DNA of 64,000 nt from Porphyromonas circumdentaria (GTDB taxonomy: Bacteria > Bacteroidota > Bacteroidia > Bacteroidales > Porphyromonadaceae): the NCBI RefSeq assembly GCF_900167105.1, contig NZ_FUXE01000004.1, positions 104,089 through 168,088 of the forward strand, written 5' to 3'. The translations under genes and the position numbers were made by a program. Shown in pieces: positions 43,939 to 52,060 of this stretch; position 1 is the stretch's first letter; every line of letters begins with the position of its first letter. The notes under the pieces were generated by a model. The model was given only the letters and a program-made list of their open reading frames with translations. It did no database searches and had not been told where the DNA came from.

Positions 43939-44376
43939 CTACCGTTGTAACTCTTTTGCCGATTCTATGAGCTGATGCGCCTCTTCCTGTAACGCTATCG
44001 GAAGGTTTATGAAACGTTGCTCAAGGCTCTTGAGCCATGCGTTCACTTCCTGAGGGTAAAGTGTGGTGAGGATCTCTCGAAACTCCTCGACCTCCTCGGG
44101 CGTATAGTCCGTAGAGGTACGCCGAGCAAAGCGGTCTAACTCCTCATCGTCGTAATAAACAACCTCTTTTTTCTTTGGAGTGGGGGTAGAACAACCCGAA
44201 GAGCAACAGGTCGAGCTGCTACATGTACTGCACCCTGCCGAGGGATTGCCCCATGTTTCGATATCTTTCTTTATATCCTCTACATGCTCCTCTATAGCAC
44301 CGTGACGTCTCGCCCAGCGACGGAGCACCCAAATTACCAATCCTAAGGCAATGAAAATACCTATTATCTTTATCAT
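43939..44376 (-). CDS. Membrane-anchored protein with a serine/cysteine cluster, upstream of porW
   Basis: 145 residues. One N-terminal membrane segment (IIGIFIALGLVIWVL), then a cluster of six cysteines in CSTCSSSTCCSSGC (residues ~49-62), and a C-terminal helical part (YTPEEVEEFREILTTLYPQEV). No known family recognised. The cysteine spacing could bind a metal or form disulfides. It stands 2 bp before porW in the same operon, so a role in T9SS function is possible. The -7 box is only a few bases before the ATG, so the transcript may be leaderless. Confidence 0.7.
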   Translation of the reverse strand: MIKIIGIFIALGLVIWVLRRWARRHGAIEEHVEDIKKDIETWGNPSAGCSTCSSSTCCSSGCSTPTPKKKEVVYYDDEELDRFARRTSTDYTPEEVEEFREILTTLYPQEVNAWLKSLEQRFINLPIALQEEAHQLIESAKELQR

Positions 44377-44380
44377 ACTT

Positions 44381-44388
44381 CAAAAGTA
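44381..44388 (-). promoter_or_regulatory. -7 box (TACTTTTG) immediately before the Cys-rich/porW operon
   Basis: CAAAAGTA on the plus strand; CAA (TTG) is 16 bp beyond at 44405-44407. The start codon ATG is at 44376-44374, at or near the expected transcription start. Confidence 0.55.
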
Positions 44389-44746
44389 CACAATAACCCT
44401 AATACAACGAAACAGTACAGCGGTATAGTATATCGACACTCGTTGTACGGTTAGTCGATAGGGGATGGATGGGTTGTAACCAGACTCAGAACGCGGCTGA
44501 ATGAGCCTTTCAATGAGGCTTAACGAGGGTTATCTCATCTCCCGAGAAAAATGGGGATTTGTACTTGGAATAGAAAACTATAAAGAGATGTTTTTCAATG
44601 ATTTTAGGAAACAGTCCAGCAGTCCTGAGTTTCACGATGTGCCCCTCCTCAGGAATCATTTCCAAGGAGAGGCTGTAACATCTTTTTAGCTGTTTATATG
44701 GCAACGAGCACCGCTACACGGGTTTCAAAAGTCTGCATTGAGGCCT

Positions 44747-45208
44747 TTAAGATTGAGGTATATTCAAGCCTACGTTGTTAACTTCTTCACTTTTTCGTTC
44801 GCCAGAGGCAGCTGCCACCTCCTCTTCGTCAATAATCTTGCACTCAATTTCTCGTGCTTTCAGAGCCAGAGAGTGTTTCGGTAAGAATTGGATGCGAGGT
44901 GTTTTGAGCGTTGCTGTCGATACCTCAGAGCGTTCATTTTTTCGCTTTCCGATGGAGACGATTTTCAGAGTGCCCAAATTGGCCAAATCAACAGCATTAC
45001 CCAAAAGAATCTCTTCTCGTATTACCTCGGCAAAGGCACTGAGCGTGGCTCGTACATCTGTACGGGATAGGGAGGTTATTTGCATTATTTGATTTTCCAC
45101 TTCCTTAGGAGAGATTTTTTTGTGCGGTACTTGCGCTGCATAATAGACGCTTTTACCTCTTTCTTTACCGACTCGCAGTATTTCTTTCTTTACGTGATAC
45201 TTTAACAT
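44747..45208 (-). CDS. HU-family DNA-binding protein (HU-HIG-like)
   Basis: 153 residues from 45208 (MLKYHVKKEILRVGKE); the frame is open to 45265 but the extra residues are not typical. Block QITSLSRTDVRATLSAFAEVIREEIL and DLANLGTLKIVSIG match the HU/IHF fold as found in the large Bacteroidetes HU-like group, with an acidic C-terminal tail (EEEVAAASGERKSEEV). Such proteins bend or bridge DNA. The abundance of phased A/T repeats in the window makes them possible binding sites, but this is inference. Confidence 0.8.
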   Translation of the reverse strand: MLKYHVKKEILRVGKERGKSVYYAAQVPHKKISPKEVENQIMQITSLSRTDVRATLSAFAEVIREEILLGNAVDLANLGTLKIVSIGKRKNERSEVSTATLKTPRIQFLPKHSLALKAREIECKIIDEEEVAAASGERKSEEVNNVGLNIPQS

Positions 45209-45369
45209 AAAACTCTGGTCGATTACTTTTTCGTTCCTTTCATACTCATTTTGCTTCCTGTACACCCCTTAGTTTGCGTGCGAGAGGGTAGGGGGTCACT
45301 TTTTCTTTTTCTGTTCTTTACTTAGAGGGGTAGGATAAAAGAGACAATTCTAAAAGAAGATAAACCCTA

Positions 45370-45630
45370 TTATTTATCGAGATGGAATAATCTTTCCCAA
45401 AAACTACACAGAGAGCAGGAGCGAGAACGATGCCCTTTGCGAAGCTTTTGCTCCCTCTTTTTTTCTCTTTTCTTCTTCCGTTTTTCTTTTTTCCTTTCTT
45501 CTGTCCAATGCTCTATCTCGTCTCGTGCAATGAGGCGTAACATATCCAAGAGCTCCATTCGCTCCTCGGCGAGCTCCAGTGCCCGCCTCTTTTTCTTACT
45601 TACCTCAGTTTCTTTTTTTGAGTCTCTCAT
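45370..45630 (-). CDS. Small basic protein of unknown function
   Basis: 86 residues from 45630, the ATG preceded by AAGGAGGTGAGAG, a strong Shine-Dalgarno-like site which is rare in this phylum. A longer form starts at 45654. Highly charged: EERKKEKRKKKREKKREQ, with a Cys-containing tail RSRSCSLCSFWERLFHLDK. It could bind nucleic acid. No family recognised; moderate doubt remains about whether it is a real gene. Confidence 0.45.
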   Translation of the reverse strand: MRDSKKETEVSKKKRRALELAEERMELLDMLRLIARDEIEHWTEERKKEKRKKKREKKREQKLRKGHRSRSCSLCSFWERLFHLDK

Positions 45631-45656
45631 ATCTCTCACCTCCTTCTCTTGCAAAT

Positions 45657-45809
45657 TTCGGCATGAAAACGCCTATCTTGCTAATCAAATTCTGCCAAAA
45701 ATCAGTCAAATTCGGACATCTTTTTAAATGTTAAAATCGTCAATTTCGGACATGGGGTCTTTGTAACAAATTGATTAGTAGGCAGTAAATGCCTTTTCTT
45801 GATGTCCGA
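45657..45809. repeat. Four copies of TTCGG(A)CAT, one inverted, upstream of the hybrid two-component gene
   Basis: TTCGGCATG at 45657, TTCGGACAT at 45711, TTCGGACATG at 45745 and the inverse ATGTCCGA at 45802. Three direct copies are preceded by CAATT or AAATT. The copies lie between divergent genes (45630 minus, 46057 plus), so they may be operator sites. Confidence 0.55.
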
Positions 45810-45999
45810 TTTTTACATAAACGCTTTGAGCTTCTCCAAAAAGAATAATCCATTTGAGAGATGCAACTTCAACAGAGAAAAACTTATTCGAGAAGCCCCA
45901 AAAAAGAAAATAGACTCAAACAAGTTTTAAGAAAGAATCAATACAACTCATTTTTTTAATTATTCCTGTCGAAAAGAGCGGATTTCAGCAGAGAGAGTG

Positions 46000-46007
46000 T
46001 ATTTTTG
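46000..46007 (+). promoter_or_regulatory. -7 box (TATTTTTG) of the hybrid two-component gene
   Basis: TAnnTTTG match 50 bp before the start; no TTG at -33, consistent with activator control from the upstream motif array. Confidence 0.45.
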
Positions 46008-46056
46008 TAAGGCGAAGAATGGGTCGCATTTTATTGTTTGTACTTTAAGAATCCTT

Positions 46057-48876
46057 ATGGAGCTACTTTCTCGTGTTTTTTTACGCCCCCTTTTGATTGT
46101 TTTTTGCATCGTTTCTCTCTTCTCTTCATGTCGAGAAAAGCAGGTTCTTACTTCTCCGCAAGAGCATCATAGGATAGATAGTATCGTACGTGCGCAAAAG
46201 AGTATCGAGGAGTTGGCACGACTGCAAGAAGCGTGGGAGAGAGAGGGAAATCTTACGGGGAGTGTATTGGTCCTCAGAGAGTGGGGGCGTAGACTGCGCG
46301 ACGAAAGTCGTTTTGAAGAGGCTCTGAAAGTACATAGTAAAGGCTTGGAGCAGGCTGAGCTACTCAATGATACGGCAGAAATAGTGCGAGCCTTAAATAA
46401 TATCGGTACGAACTATAGACGTTTAGGCGTGCTTGATGTCGCTACGGAGTACCACTACAAAGCATGGAAGATAAGTGAGGAGGTAACTGACACTTCCTAT
46501 GTGGCTATAAAAAACCGAGTAGTCTCTCTGAATGGTTTAGGGAATATCTATATAACACTGGGCAATTATGAGCGTGCCGACAGTGCTTTTCGCATGGCTT
46601 TGCAGGGCGAAGAGCGGCTCAAAAGTGATGTGGGGAGAGCTATCAACTATGCCAATATCGCCTCTATTTTTCAGAATAAGGGAATGTTAGACTCTGCTTG
46701 GACCTATTACAGACGCTCGATGGAGTTTAACCAAAAGGCAAACAATACGCTTGGGATATCGCTCTGCTATACCTATTATGGACAGCTCTACGAACAGGAA
46801 AAGCAGTACGATAAAGCCTCTGAAGCTTATCACGAAGCTTATCGGCTTATGGAGGTTTCAAAAGATGATTGGCATACCCTCAATAGTCTTATTGCCTTAG
46901 CGCGCATCTCCTACAAGGAGGCTCTTTTCCAAGAGGCCGAAGCCTACTTGAACAAGGCGCAACAAAAAGCCGAGAAAATAAAATCAATAGCTCATCTCTC
47001 CGATATATACAATCTCTACTACCTTATATATAAGGAGCGAGGCAACTATCACAGAGCCCTTGCTTTCCACGAGCAGGCTACTCTCTATGCCGATAGTGTG
47101 GTAGATATCAAGAAGATGAATCAGATACAGAACATCAGCTTGAGTATAGAGCGCAGCAGAGAGCAGCAAAAAACGCTTTTGGCAGAGCAGGAATTTCAAG
47201 AAGAGCGCACCGTGCGTAGGATAGGATTTGCCATTTTCTTTATGGTTATCCTTGTACTCTTGTTACTTATCTCTACGATGTATTACATCAGCCGCAGTCG
47301 TGCTCGCAATCACCGTATGCTTAAGAAAATGAACAGTATGCGTGAGACCTTCTTTACCAATATAACACACGAGTTTCGTACACCTCTTACCCTTATTCTG
47401 GGCGTAAGTAGGGACTTGCAAAATGGGGCGGAAACGACACCTAAGATTAGGCACGATGCACAGCTAATAGAGCGGCAAGGAAACAATCTACTACAGCTTA
47501 TCAATCAGTTGCTCGATATTTCTAAGGTTAAATCTACGGTCGGAGACCCTCACTGGCGCAGGGGAGATGTGGGTAGTTATATGGAGATGATTGTAGAGGG
47601 GTACCGAGAGCATGCTTGTAGACATTCGATAGATTTCCGTTTTGTTGCCGATAAAAATCTGGAAGCCGACTTTGTACCCGACTATGCCAATAAGTTGTTG
47701 AACAATTTGCTATCCAATGCTTTTAAGTTCACTCCAGACCGCGGCAAGATAGAGGTCTCTGTTTTGAAAGATGGAGATCAGCTGCTCCTCTCCGTTGCCG
47801 ATACGGGTTCGGGTATTGCCGAGGAGCATTTAGAGCATCTTTTTGAGCCCTTTTTTCAGGTGGAGGGAGACCAATATAGTGCTGGTACGGGTGTGGGGTT
47901 GGCTCTTGTCAAGCAGATTGTCGATACTATGGGCGGTACCATCTCAGTCAAGAGCCGCTTGGGAGAGGGTACTACGTTTACCCTAAAGATTCCTATCCGC
48001 CATGGAGAGGGTAATTATGCACTACTTGCCCAAGAAGAGCTTTACAACCATCCCCTTTTGCCCAAGAAAGAAGACTCGACGCTCGACACCTCTAACGAAG
48101 AGGACGATAGCCACATACGAATCCTTATTATAGAGGACAATAGAGAGGTAGCATCTTTCATTGGCAGCCGATTGGGTAGTCAATATGCCATTTCCTATGC
48201 ACCTAATGGACGTTTGGGATTGGAAAAGGCAGAGGAGATAGTGCCCGACATCATCATCACCGACTTGATGATGCCCGAGATGGGAGGGATAGAAGTTTGC
48301 CAGCATATACGAGGCAACGAGTTGCTCAATCATATCCCGATTATTGTTATTACTGCCAAAGTGAACGAAGAGGACCGCATCAGTGTGCTCAAAGAGGGGG
48401 CGGATGCATTCTTAGAGAAGCCTTTCAATGAAGAGGAGCTTAGAGTACGTGTCGAGAAACTATTGGAGCAACGCTCTCTATTACGAGAGAAGTATGCCGA
48501 CTTTTTAACCCAAAGCGGTAGTGAAGAGGATATTTTGGGAGAACATGAAGATAAGATTTTCCTGAATAAACTAATCACCACCATCTATGTGCTTATGGAA
48601 AAGGGGCAGGTAGATGTGCCCACCATTGCCGAACGTCTCTCTCTAAGTTCGCGACAGTTGTATCGTAAAATAACAGCCCTAACGGGAGATACCCCCTCCA
48701 ATTACGTGATGCAGGTGCGTATGCGTCGTGCAAAGCAACTTTTGGATAAACATCCAGAGTGGTCTGTCGGGGACATTGCTTTGAAATGTGGCTTTGACGA
48801 GCCCTCCAACTTCTCGAGAAATTTCCGCAAAATATACGGCATAACGCCTCGACGTTACGGTCGGCAGGAGGAGTAA
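46057..48876 (+). CDS. Hybrid two-component system: TPR sensor, histidine kinase, receiver and AraC output
   Basis: 940 residues from 46057. Lipoprotein-like or signal N-terminus (LFSSC); TPR repeats to about residue 360 (periplasmic or cytoplasmic sensor); one membrane segment at ~390-411; HisKA with His437 in NITHEFRTPLTL; HATPase (NLLSNAFKFTPDRG, ADTGSGIAEEH, GVGLALVKQI); receiver domain from ~688 with Asp736 in ITDLMMPEMGG; and C-terminal AraC-type helix-turn-helix (DVPTIAERLSLSSRQLYRKI ... GDIALKCGFDEPSNFSRNF). It is a one-protein signal pathway. The putative target array is just upstream. Confidence 0.92.
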   Translation: MELLSRVFLRPLLIVFCIVSLFSSCREKQVLTSPQEHHRIDSIVRAQKSIEELARLQEAWEREGNLTGSVLVLREWGRRLRDESRFEEALKVHSKGLEQAELLNDTAEIVRALNNIGTNYRRLGVLDVATEYHYKAWKISEEVTDTSYVAIKNRVVSLNGLGNIYITLGNYERADSAFRMALQGEERLKSDVGRAINYANIASIFQNKGMLDSAWTYYRRSMEFNQKANNTLGISLCYTYYGQLYEQEKQYDKASEAYHEAYRLMEVSKDDWHTLNSLIALARISYKEALFQEAEAYLNKAQQKAEKIKSIAHLSDIYNLYYLIYKERGNYHRALAFHEQATLYADSVVDIKKMNQIQNISLSIERSREQQKTLLAEQEFQEERTVRRIGFAIFFMVILVLLLLISTMYYISRSRARNHRMLKKMNSMRETFFTNITHEFRTPLTLILGVSRDLQNGAETTPKIRHDAQLIERQGNNLLQLINQLLDISKVKSTVGDPHWRRGDVGSYMEMIVEGYREHACRHSIDFRFVADKNLEADFVPDYANKLLNNLLSNAFKFTPDRGKIEVSVLKDGDQLLLSVADTGSGIAEEHLEHLFEPFFQVEGDQYSAGTGVGLALVKQIVDTMGGTISVKSRLGEGTTFTLKIPIRHGEGNYALLAQEELYNHPLLPKKEDSTLDTSNEEDDSHIRILIIEDNREVASFIGSRLGSQYAISYAPNGRLGLEKAEEIVPDIIITDLMMPEMGGIEVCQHIRGNELLNHIPIIVITAKVNEEDRISVLKEGADAFLEKPFNEEELRVRVEKLLEQRSLLREKYADFLTQSGSEEDILGEHEDKIFLNKLITTIYVLMEKGQVDVPTIAERLSLSSRQLYRKITALTGDTPSNYVMQVRMRRAKQLLDKHPEWSVGDIALKCGFDEPSNFSRNFRKIYGITPRRYGRQEE

Positions 48877-48935
48877 CCTCCCTTTTTCTTTCTTGAAGTT
48901 TTCTCTGTTTGCACCTTTTATTAGAGACCCCTTTT

Positions 48936-48969
48936 CCCCCTTCAGCCACTTGCGTTGGAGGGGGTTTTT
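48936..48969 (+). terminator. Intrinsic terminator after the hybrid two-component gene
   Basis: CCCCCTTCAGCC, short loop, GTTGGAGGGGG (one or two mismatches), then T5. Confidence 0.65.
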
Positions 48970-49033
48970 CTTAAAATAAAATCTGTTCCCTAAGGGGTTA
49001 TTGGACGAGATGCCCATAAAAACCGTGATAACT

Positions 49034-49065
49034 TTGGTTTGGATAATGAAATTATGCTAAATTTG
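49034..49065 (+). promoter_or_regulatory. Promoter of the Ig-like lipoprotein
   Basis: TAAATTTG at 49058-49065; TTG at 49034-49036 is 21 bp away. Confidence 0.5.
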
Positions 49066-49133
49066 CGATATGCCTTTCGGACGTAGCAAAAAGTTTAGAC
49101 ATACACATTGTTTCATTATAAACGATAAAAACT

Positions 49134-50183
49134 ATGGAGAAGAAAATTAGCTTCCTTATTTCTCTTATCGCATCTCTTTTTGCGATTTATTCTTGTGGAA
49201 CCAAAGAACCTAAAGTAGAGAGCCTGAATCTCCGAGAGGGCACACTTTATCTCTTGAGAAACGAGAGCAAGAGTATCGAGCTCGAAGTGCTCCCCGCTCA
49301 TGTGCCTGTGCTTTTCAAAGCTGAAAATGAGGCTATTGCAACCGTTTCGGACAAAGGGGTTGTTACTGCAAAGGCGTTGGGCGAGACACGTATTTTCCTC
49401 ACGGCACAGCATTTAAAAAAAGAACTAAGGGTGGTTGTTCTTGAGGATGTGCATCTTGCTTATCTGTCAAAAGCCGTCCTCGTGGGCGATACTTTTACCC
49501 TTCCTGTGGAACCTAAAGAGGCTATTTTTAATGTTACGGCCGACAAGAGCGGTATGGTAGATGTGAAGGGCAATGAAATCACCGTTAAGGCAGAGGGAGA
49601 GGTTACTTTGACGCTTTCCAAAGGCGATAAGCAGGAGACTTTCTCTCTTTTTGCTTTTCCCGAGGTTGATTATAGCAAGGCTACTTGGGAGCAGGAGTTT
49701 CTCGTGGGAGATCCTATCGAGTGGAGTCCCGCCATGGTACTCTCTGCCGAAAAGGCTTTGGGATTGCGTGAAAATGTAGGTTATGGCAAGAAAGAGGGTA
49801 AGGAGTTTATGCTTTTTTCTCCTAAGGATGGAGTAACTCCCCAACAGTTGCTTTTTGGCTATGCCATTTATCACCTCAATCAAGGCCCTTGGACGCGTGT
49901 TATTTATAATTGCACCGAATATCCTATAAAACTGGAGGATGGGAGAGATTTAGCTCCTCTCTCCGAGGGGAATGCAAATGATTGGGTGGCACTCTTTTAC
50001 CACCGTTATCCCAAACTTATTTATGTGATGCAGATGTTCGACCCAGAAGGAGAGAATTTTTATGGATTGTTTTTCTCGCATGATCCTGTTTTGCCTACCG
50101 CTTCTTTATCTCTGATGATACCCCATGACAAGAGTAAAGCGGTAACCCATTTTGTGGTCTGCACATTACCCGCCGATGAATAA
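49134..50183 (+). CDS. BIG2 Ig-like domain lipoprotein
   Basis: 349 residues; signal with lipobox AIYSC. Residues ~28-85 form a BIG2 domain (SLNLREGTLYLLRNESKSIE, NEAIATVSDKGVVTAKALGETRIFLTA). A second, weaker Ig-like part follows to about 175 and then a C-terminal globular domain of unknown type (YHLNQGPWTRVIYNCTEYP). Probably surface- or periplasm-facing. Directly downstream of the hybrid two-component gene but with its own promoter and a terminator at the end. Confidence 0.8.
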   Translation: MEKKISFLISLIASLFAIYSCGTKEPKVESLNLREGTLYLLRNESKSIELEVLPAHVPVLFKAENEAIATVSDKGVVTAKALGETRIFLTAQHLKKELRVVVLEDVHLAYLSKAVLVGDTFTLPVEPKEAIFNVTADKSGMVDVKGNEITVKAEGEVTLTLSKGDKQETFSLFAFPEVDYSKATWEQEFLVGDPIEWSPAMVLSAEKALGLRENVGYGKKEGKEFMLFSPKDGVTPQQLLFGYAIYHLNQGPWTRVIYNCTEYPIKLEDGRDLAPLSEGNANDWVALFYHRYPKLIYVMQMFDPEGENFYGLFFSHDPVLPTASLSLMIPHDKSKAVTHFVVCTLPADE

Positions 50184-50266
50184 TAGGGTTAGGTAGCTCT
50201 TCGATAGAAAAAGAAGAGTGAACCTTTCAGTAGTACACAAGGGCTTTTGAAAAAAAGCTCTGATAA

Positions 50267-50306
50267 TAAAAGCCCTCTGAACTTTCCATTCAGGGGGCTT
50301 TTTTAT
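50267..50306 (+). terminator. Intrinsic terminator of the Ig-like lipoprotein gene
   Basis: GCCCTCTGAA / TTCAGGGGGC stem with one G-T pair and 7-nt loop, followed by T6. Confidence 0.85.
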
Positions 50307-50441
50307 TGGGAATATGTGAGAGTAAGCAGCTAATGTCTCTATTAATCCTCCACGATTAAGACTATTATCCAAGCTGCTCTCTCCTATTTTATTGACTTCT
50401 GTTCTTTTATTCGCTTTGGGCTTCCAACCTCTTCAATAGGG

Positions 50442-50775
50442 TAGTAATCCCATTGAACCTTGCTAAAAATTGTCTTTCATAGGTGCAAAAGTTGCTTTCA
50501 TACGGAGTAATTCTTTATTTTCAATCTGCGTATATGTATATTTAGATTGCGTTTATATATATTCAAGTTGCGTATATGTATATTCAATCTTAATATAGAG
50601 AATTGTACACAGCAAAAGAAGAAAGTATACCAGATAAAAGGAGGAAAAGAGAGGTTGTATAGAGAGAAGTCTGGCTATTGCAACTTTTGTTTCTCTTTTT
50701 TTCTTTTCCAAGGCTAAAGGTAAGCGGCAGAGACTTGGATATATTTTTCGAGCACTACCTTTCTTTTTTATAGTC
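50442..50775. repeat. Dispersed repeat, copy B
   Basis: Counterpart of 40082-40420. The shared core starts CAAAAGTTGCTTT at 50487, with CAATCTGCGTATATGTATAT at 50522, and includes TATTCAATCTTAATATAGAG at ~50580; the 3' part keeps TCTTTTCCAAGGCTAAAGG, matching TACTAAAGATAAG in copy A. The frame open on the minus strand in copy A is interrupted by a stop in copy B, so the element is not coding. Confidence 0.8.
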
Positions 50776-50873
50776 GGCAGTGCCGTAAAGCCTTGTCAAA
50801 AGTCCTCTAAGAGTTTTTTCTCTTGTGAAAGTTTTTTGTGGAGCTTGTGGCATAGTCTCCTGAAAGTTTCTTG

Positions 50874-50881
50874 TACTTTTG
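50874..50881 (+). promoter_or_regulatory. -7 box (TACTTTTG) of the DUF2520 gene
   Basis: TAnnTTTG match 50 bp before the start at 50931; the nearest TTG upstream (50845) is farther than usual. Confidence 0.45.
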
Positions 50882-50930
50882 CTCTCAATTCAGGGTCGGT
50901 TGTAATGCTATATATATAATAAGGTGTAAA

Positions 50931-51719
50931 ATGGTAGAGAAAGAGCCTAAAATTGTGGTTGTCGGAGCGAGTGGTGTGGCAGAGAGTTTGGTCGCTGCCC
51001 TCTCCTTGAGAACTGTTTCGCCTATGGCACTGATGAGCCCGACACTGGGGCATGCCGAGCAGTTGGTCGAGCGTTATGCGTTGAAAAGTCAAGTCGTGCA
51101 TACTTTGATGGAGTTACCAACGGATGCCGATATTTACCTCTTTGCTGTTCCCGACCATGCTGTGCAAGAGGTCTCGCAGGCTATGCCTGCCACCGAGGGC
51201 GTTTGGATGCATACGGCAGCAAGTGTGCCTCTCGAAGAGCTTTCCTCTATTCATCGCTCGAGTGCGGTCTTCTATCCGCTGAATACTTTTACCAAAGGAC
51301 GCCCCCTCCCTTTAGAGCAAACGCCTCTTTTCTATGAAGTGGCAGATCAAAAGGCTTACGATGCCGTGATCTCTTTAGCTCATCTTTTGCAGATGAACGG
51401 GCGTGAGGCTTCTCTTGGTGTCCGCAGACAACTGCATGTGGCGGCTGTTTTTGCTTGTAATTTTGTCAATCATCAGTGGGCAGTGGCTACGAAAATTTTG
51501 CAGAGAGCGGCACTTCCCGTTGAGGTTTTGCATCCGTTGATGCAGGAGACTCTGCAGAAAGCGATACAGTTGGGCGCTTTGGAGGGACAAACAGGCCCTG
51601 CTCGCAGGGGAGATACCGTTACTATGCAAACGCACGAGCAACTATTGGCAGACCATCCCGAGTTATGGCAAGAAATGTATCGACTACTCTCGCGTTCTAT
51701 CGCGTGTATGGCTAAGTAA
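50931..51719 (+). CDS. Rossmann-like and DUF2520 domain protein
   Basis: 262 residues from 50931 (MVEKEPKIVVVGASGVAESL). The N-terminal half is a Rossmann domain (IVVVGASG, IYLFAVPDHAVQEV); the C-terminal helical half is DUF2520 (RRQLHVAAVFACNFVNHQW). This pair resembles 6-phosphogluconate-dehydrogenase-like or ketopantoate-reductase-like folds, but the reaction is not established. Confidence 0.85.
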   Translation: MVEKEPKIVVVGASGVAESLVAALSLRTVSPMALMSPTLGHAEQLVERYALKSQVVHTLMELPTDADIYLFAVPDHAVQEVSQAMPATEGVWMHTAASVPLEELSSIHRSSAVFYPLNTFTKGRPLPLEQTPLFYEVADQKAYDAVISLAHLLQMNGREASLGVRRQLHVAAVFACNFVNHQWAVATKILQRAALPVEVLHPLMQETLQKAIQLGALEGQTGPARRGDTVTMQTHEQLLADHPELWQEMYRLLSRSIACMAK

Positions 51720-51856
51720 CTTTCTATTTTTATCGGTTTTTTGGGGGGGAGGCAAACTTCTTTTCTATGGTAGGTCTTAGAAACTTTTTCTGTGAGCCCT
51801 TTTTGAAATGCTCTCTTTCGAGGGTTATAAAAGCACATACTTTGTCTGCAAAAAAC

Positions 51857-51887
51857 TTGCCTATTTCTAAGAGATTGCGTACTTTTG
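51857..51887 (+). promoter_or_regulatory. Promoter upstream of the fimbrial locus
   Basis: TTG at 51857-51859 and TACTTTTG at 51880-51887, 20 bp apart. Transcription would start near 51894, leaving about 165 nt before the adhesin start. Confidence 0.65.
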
Positions 51888-51901
51888 GGGCGAGAAATAG
51901 T

Positions 51902-52036
51902 ATGAAACGTCAAAAAAATGTAATTGCCATGAGAGTCTCCTCGGTTTGTTTTGATGTGCTACCTCCTTGTTTGGGGTATTCTGGTGGTTGCGTTTTTTTG
52001 TTGCCGCGTTTGATCTCATCCTTTGGGGTCGTATAG
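51902..52036 (+). CDS. Possible 44-codon leader ORF before the adhesin gene
   Basis: ATG at 51902, about 8 nt after the predicted transcription start, encoding a hydrophobic peptide with three cysteines (starts MKRQKNVIAMRVSSVC) and ending 24 bp before the adhesin ATG. It may be a regulatory upstream ORF or chance; no homologue is known to me. Confidence 0.3.
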   Translation: MKRQKNVIAMRVSSVCFDVLPPCLGYSGGCVFLLPRLISSFGVV

Positions 52037-52060
52037 GTTGAATTATAAAACGAAAGAGAT

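Noticed and set aside
44501..44704. Overlapping 62- and 64-codon frames on opposite strands
   Set aside because: Mutually antisense, no coding-like composition or motif.
44377..44746. Small frames in the 370-bp region before the HU-like gene's end
   Set aside because: Short, on both strands, without start context or family likeness; nothing supportable was found there.
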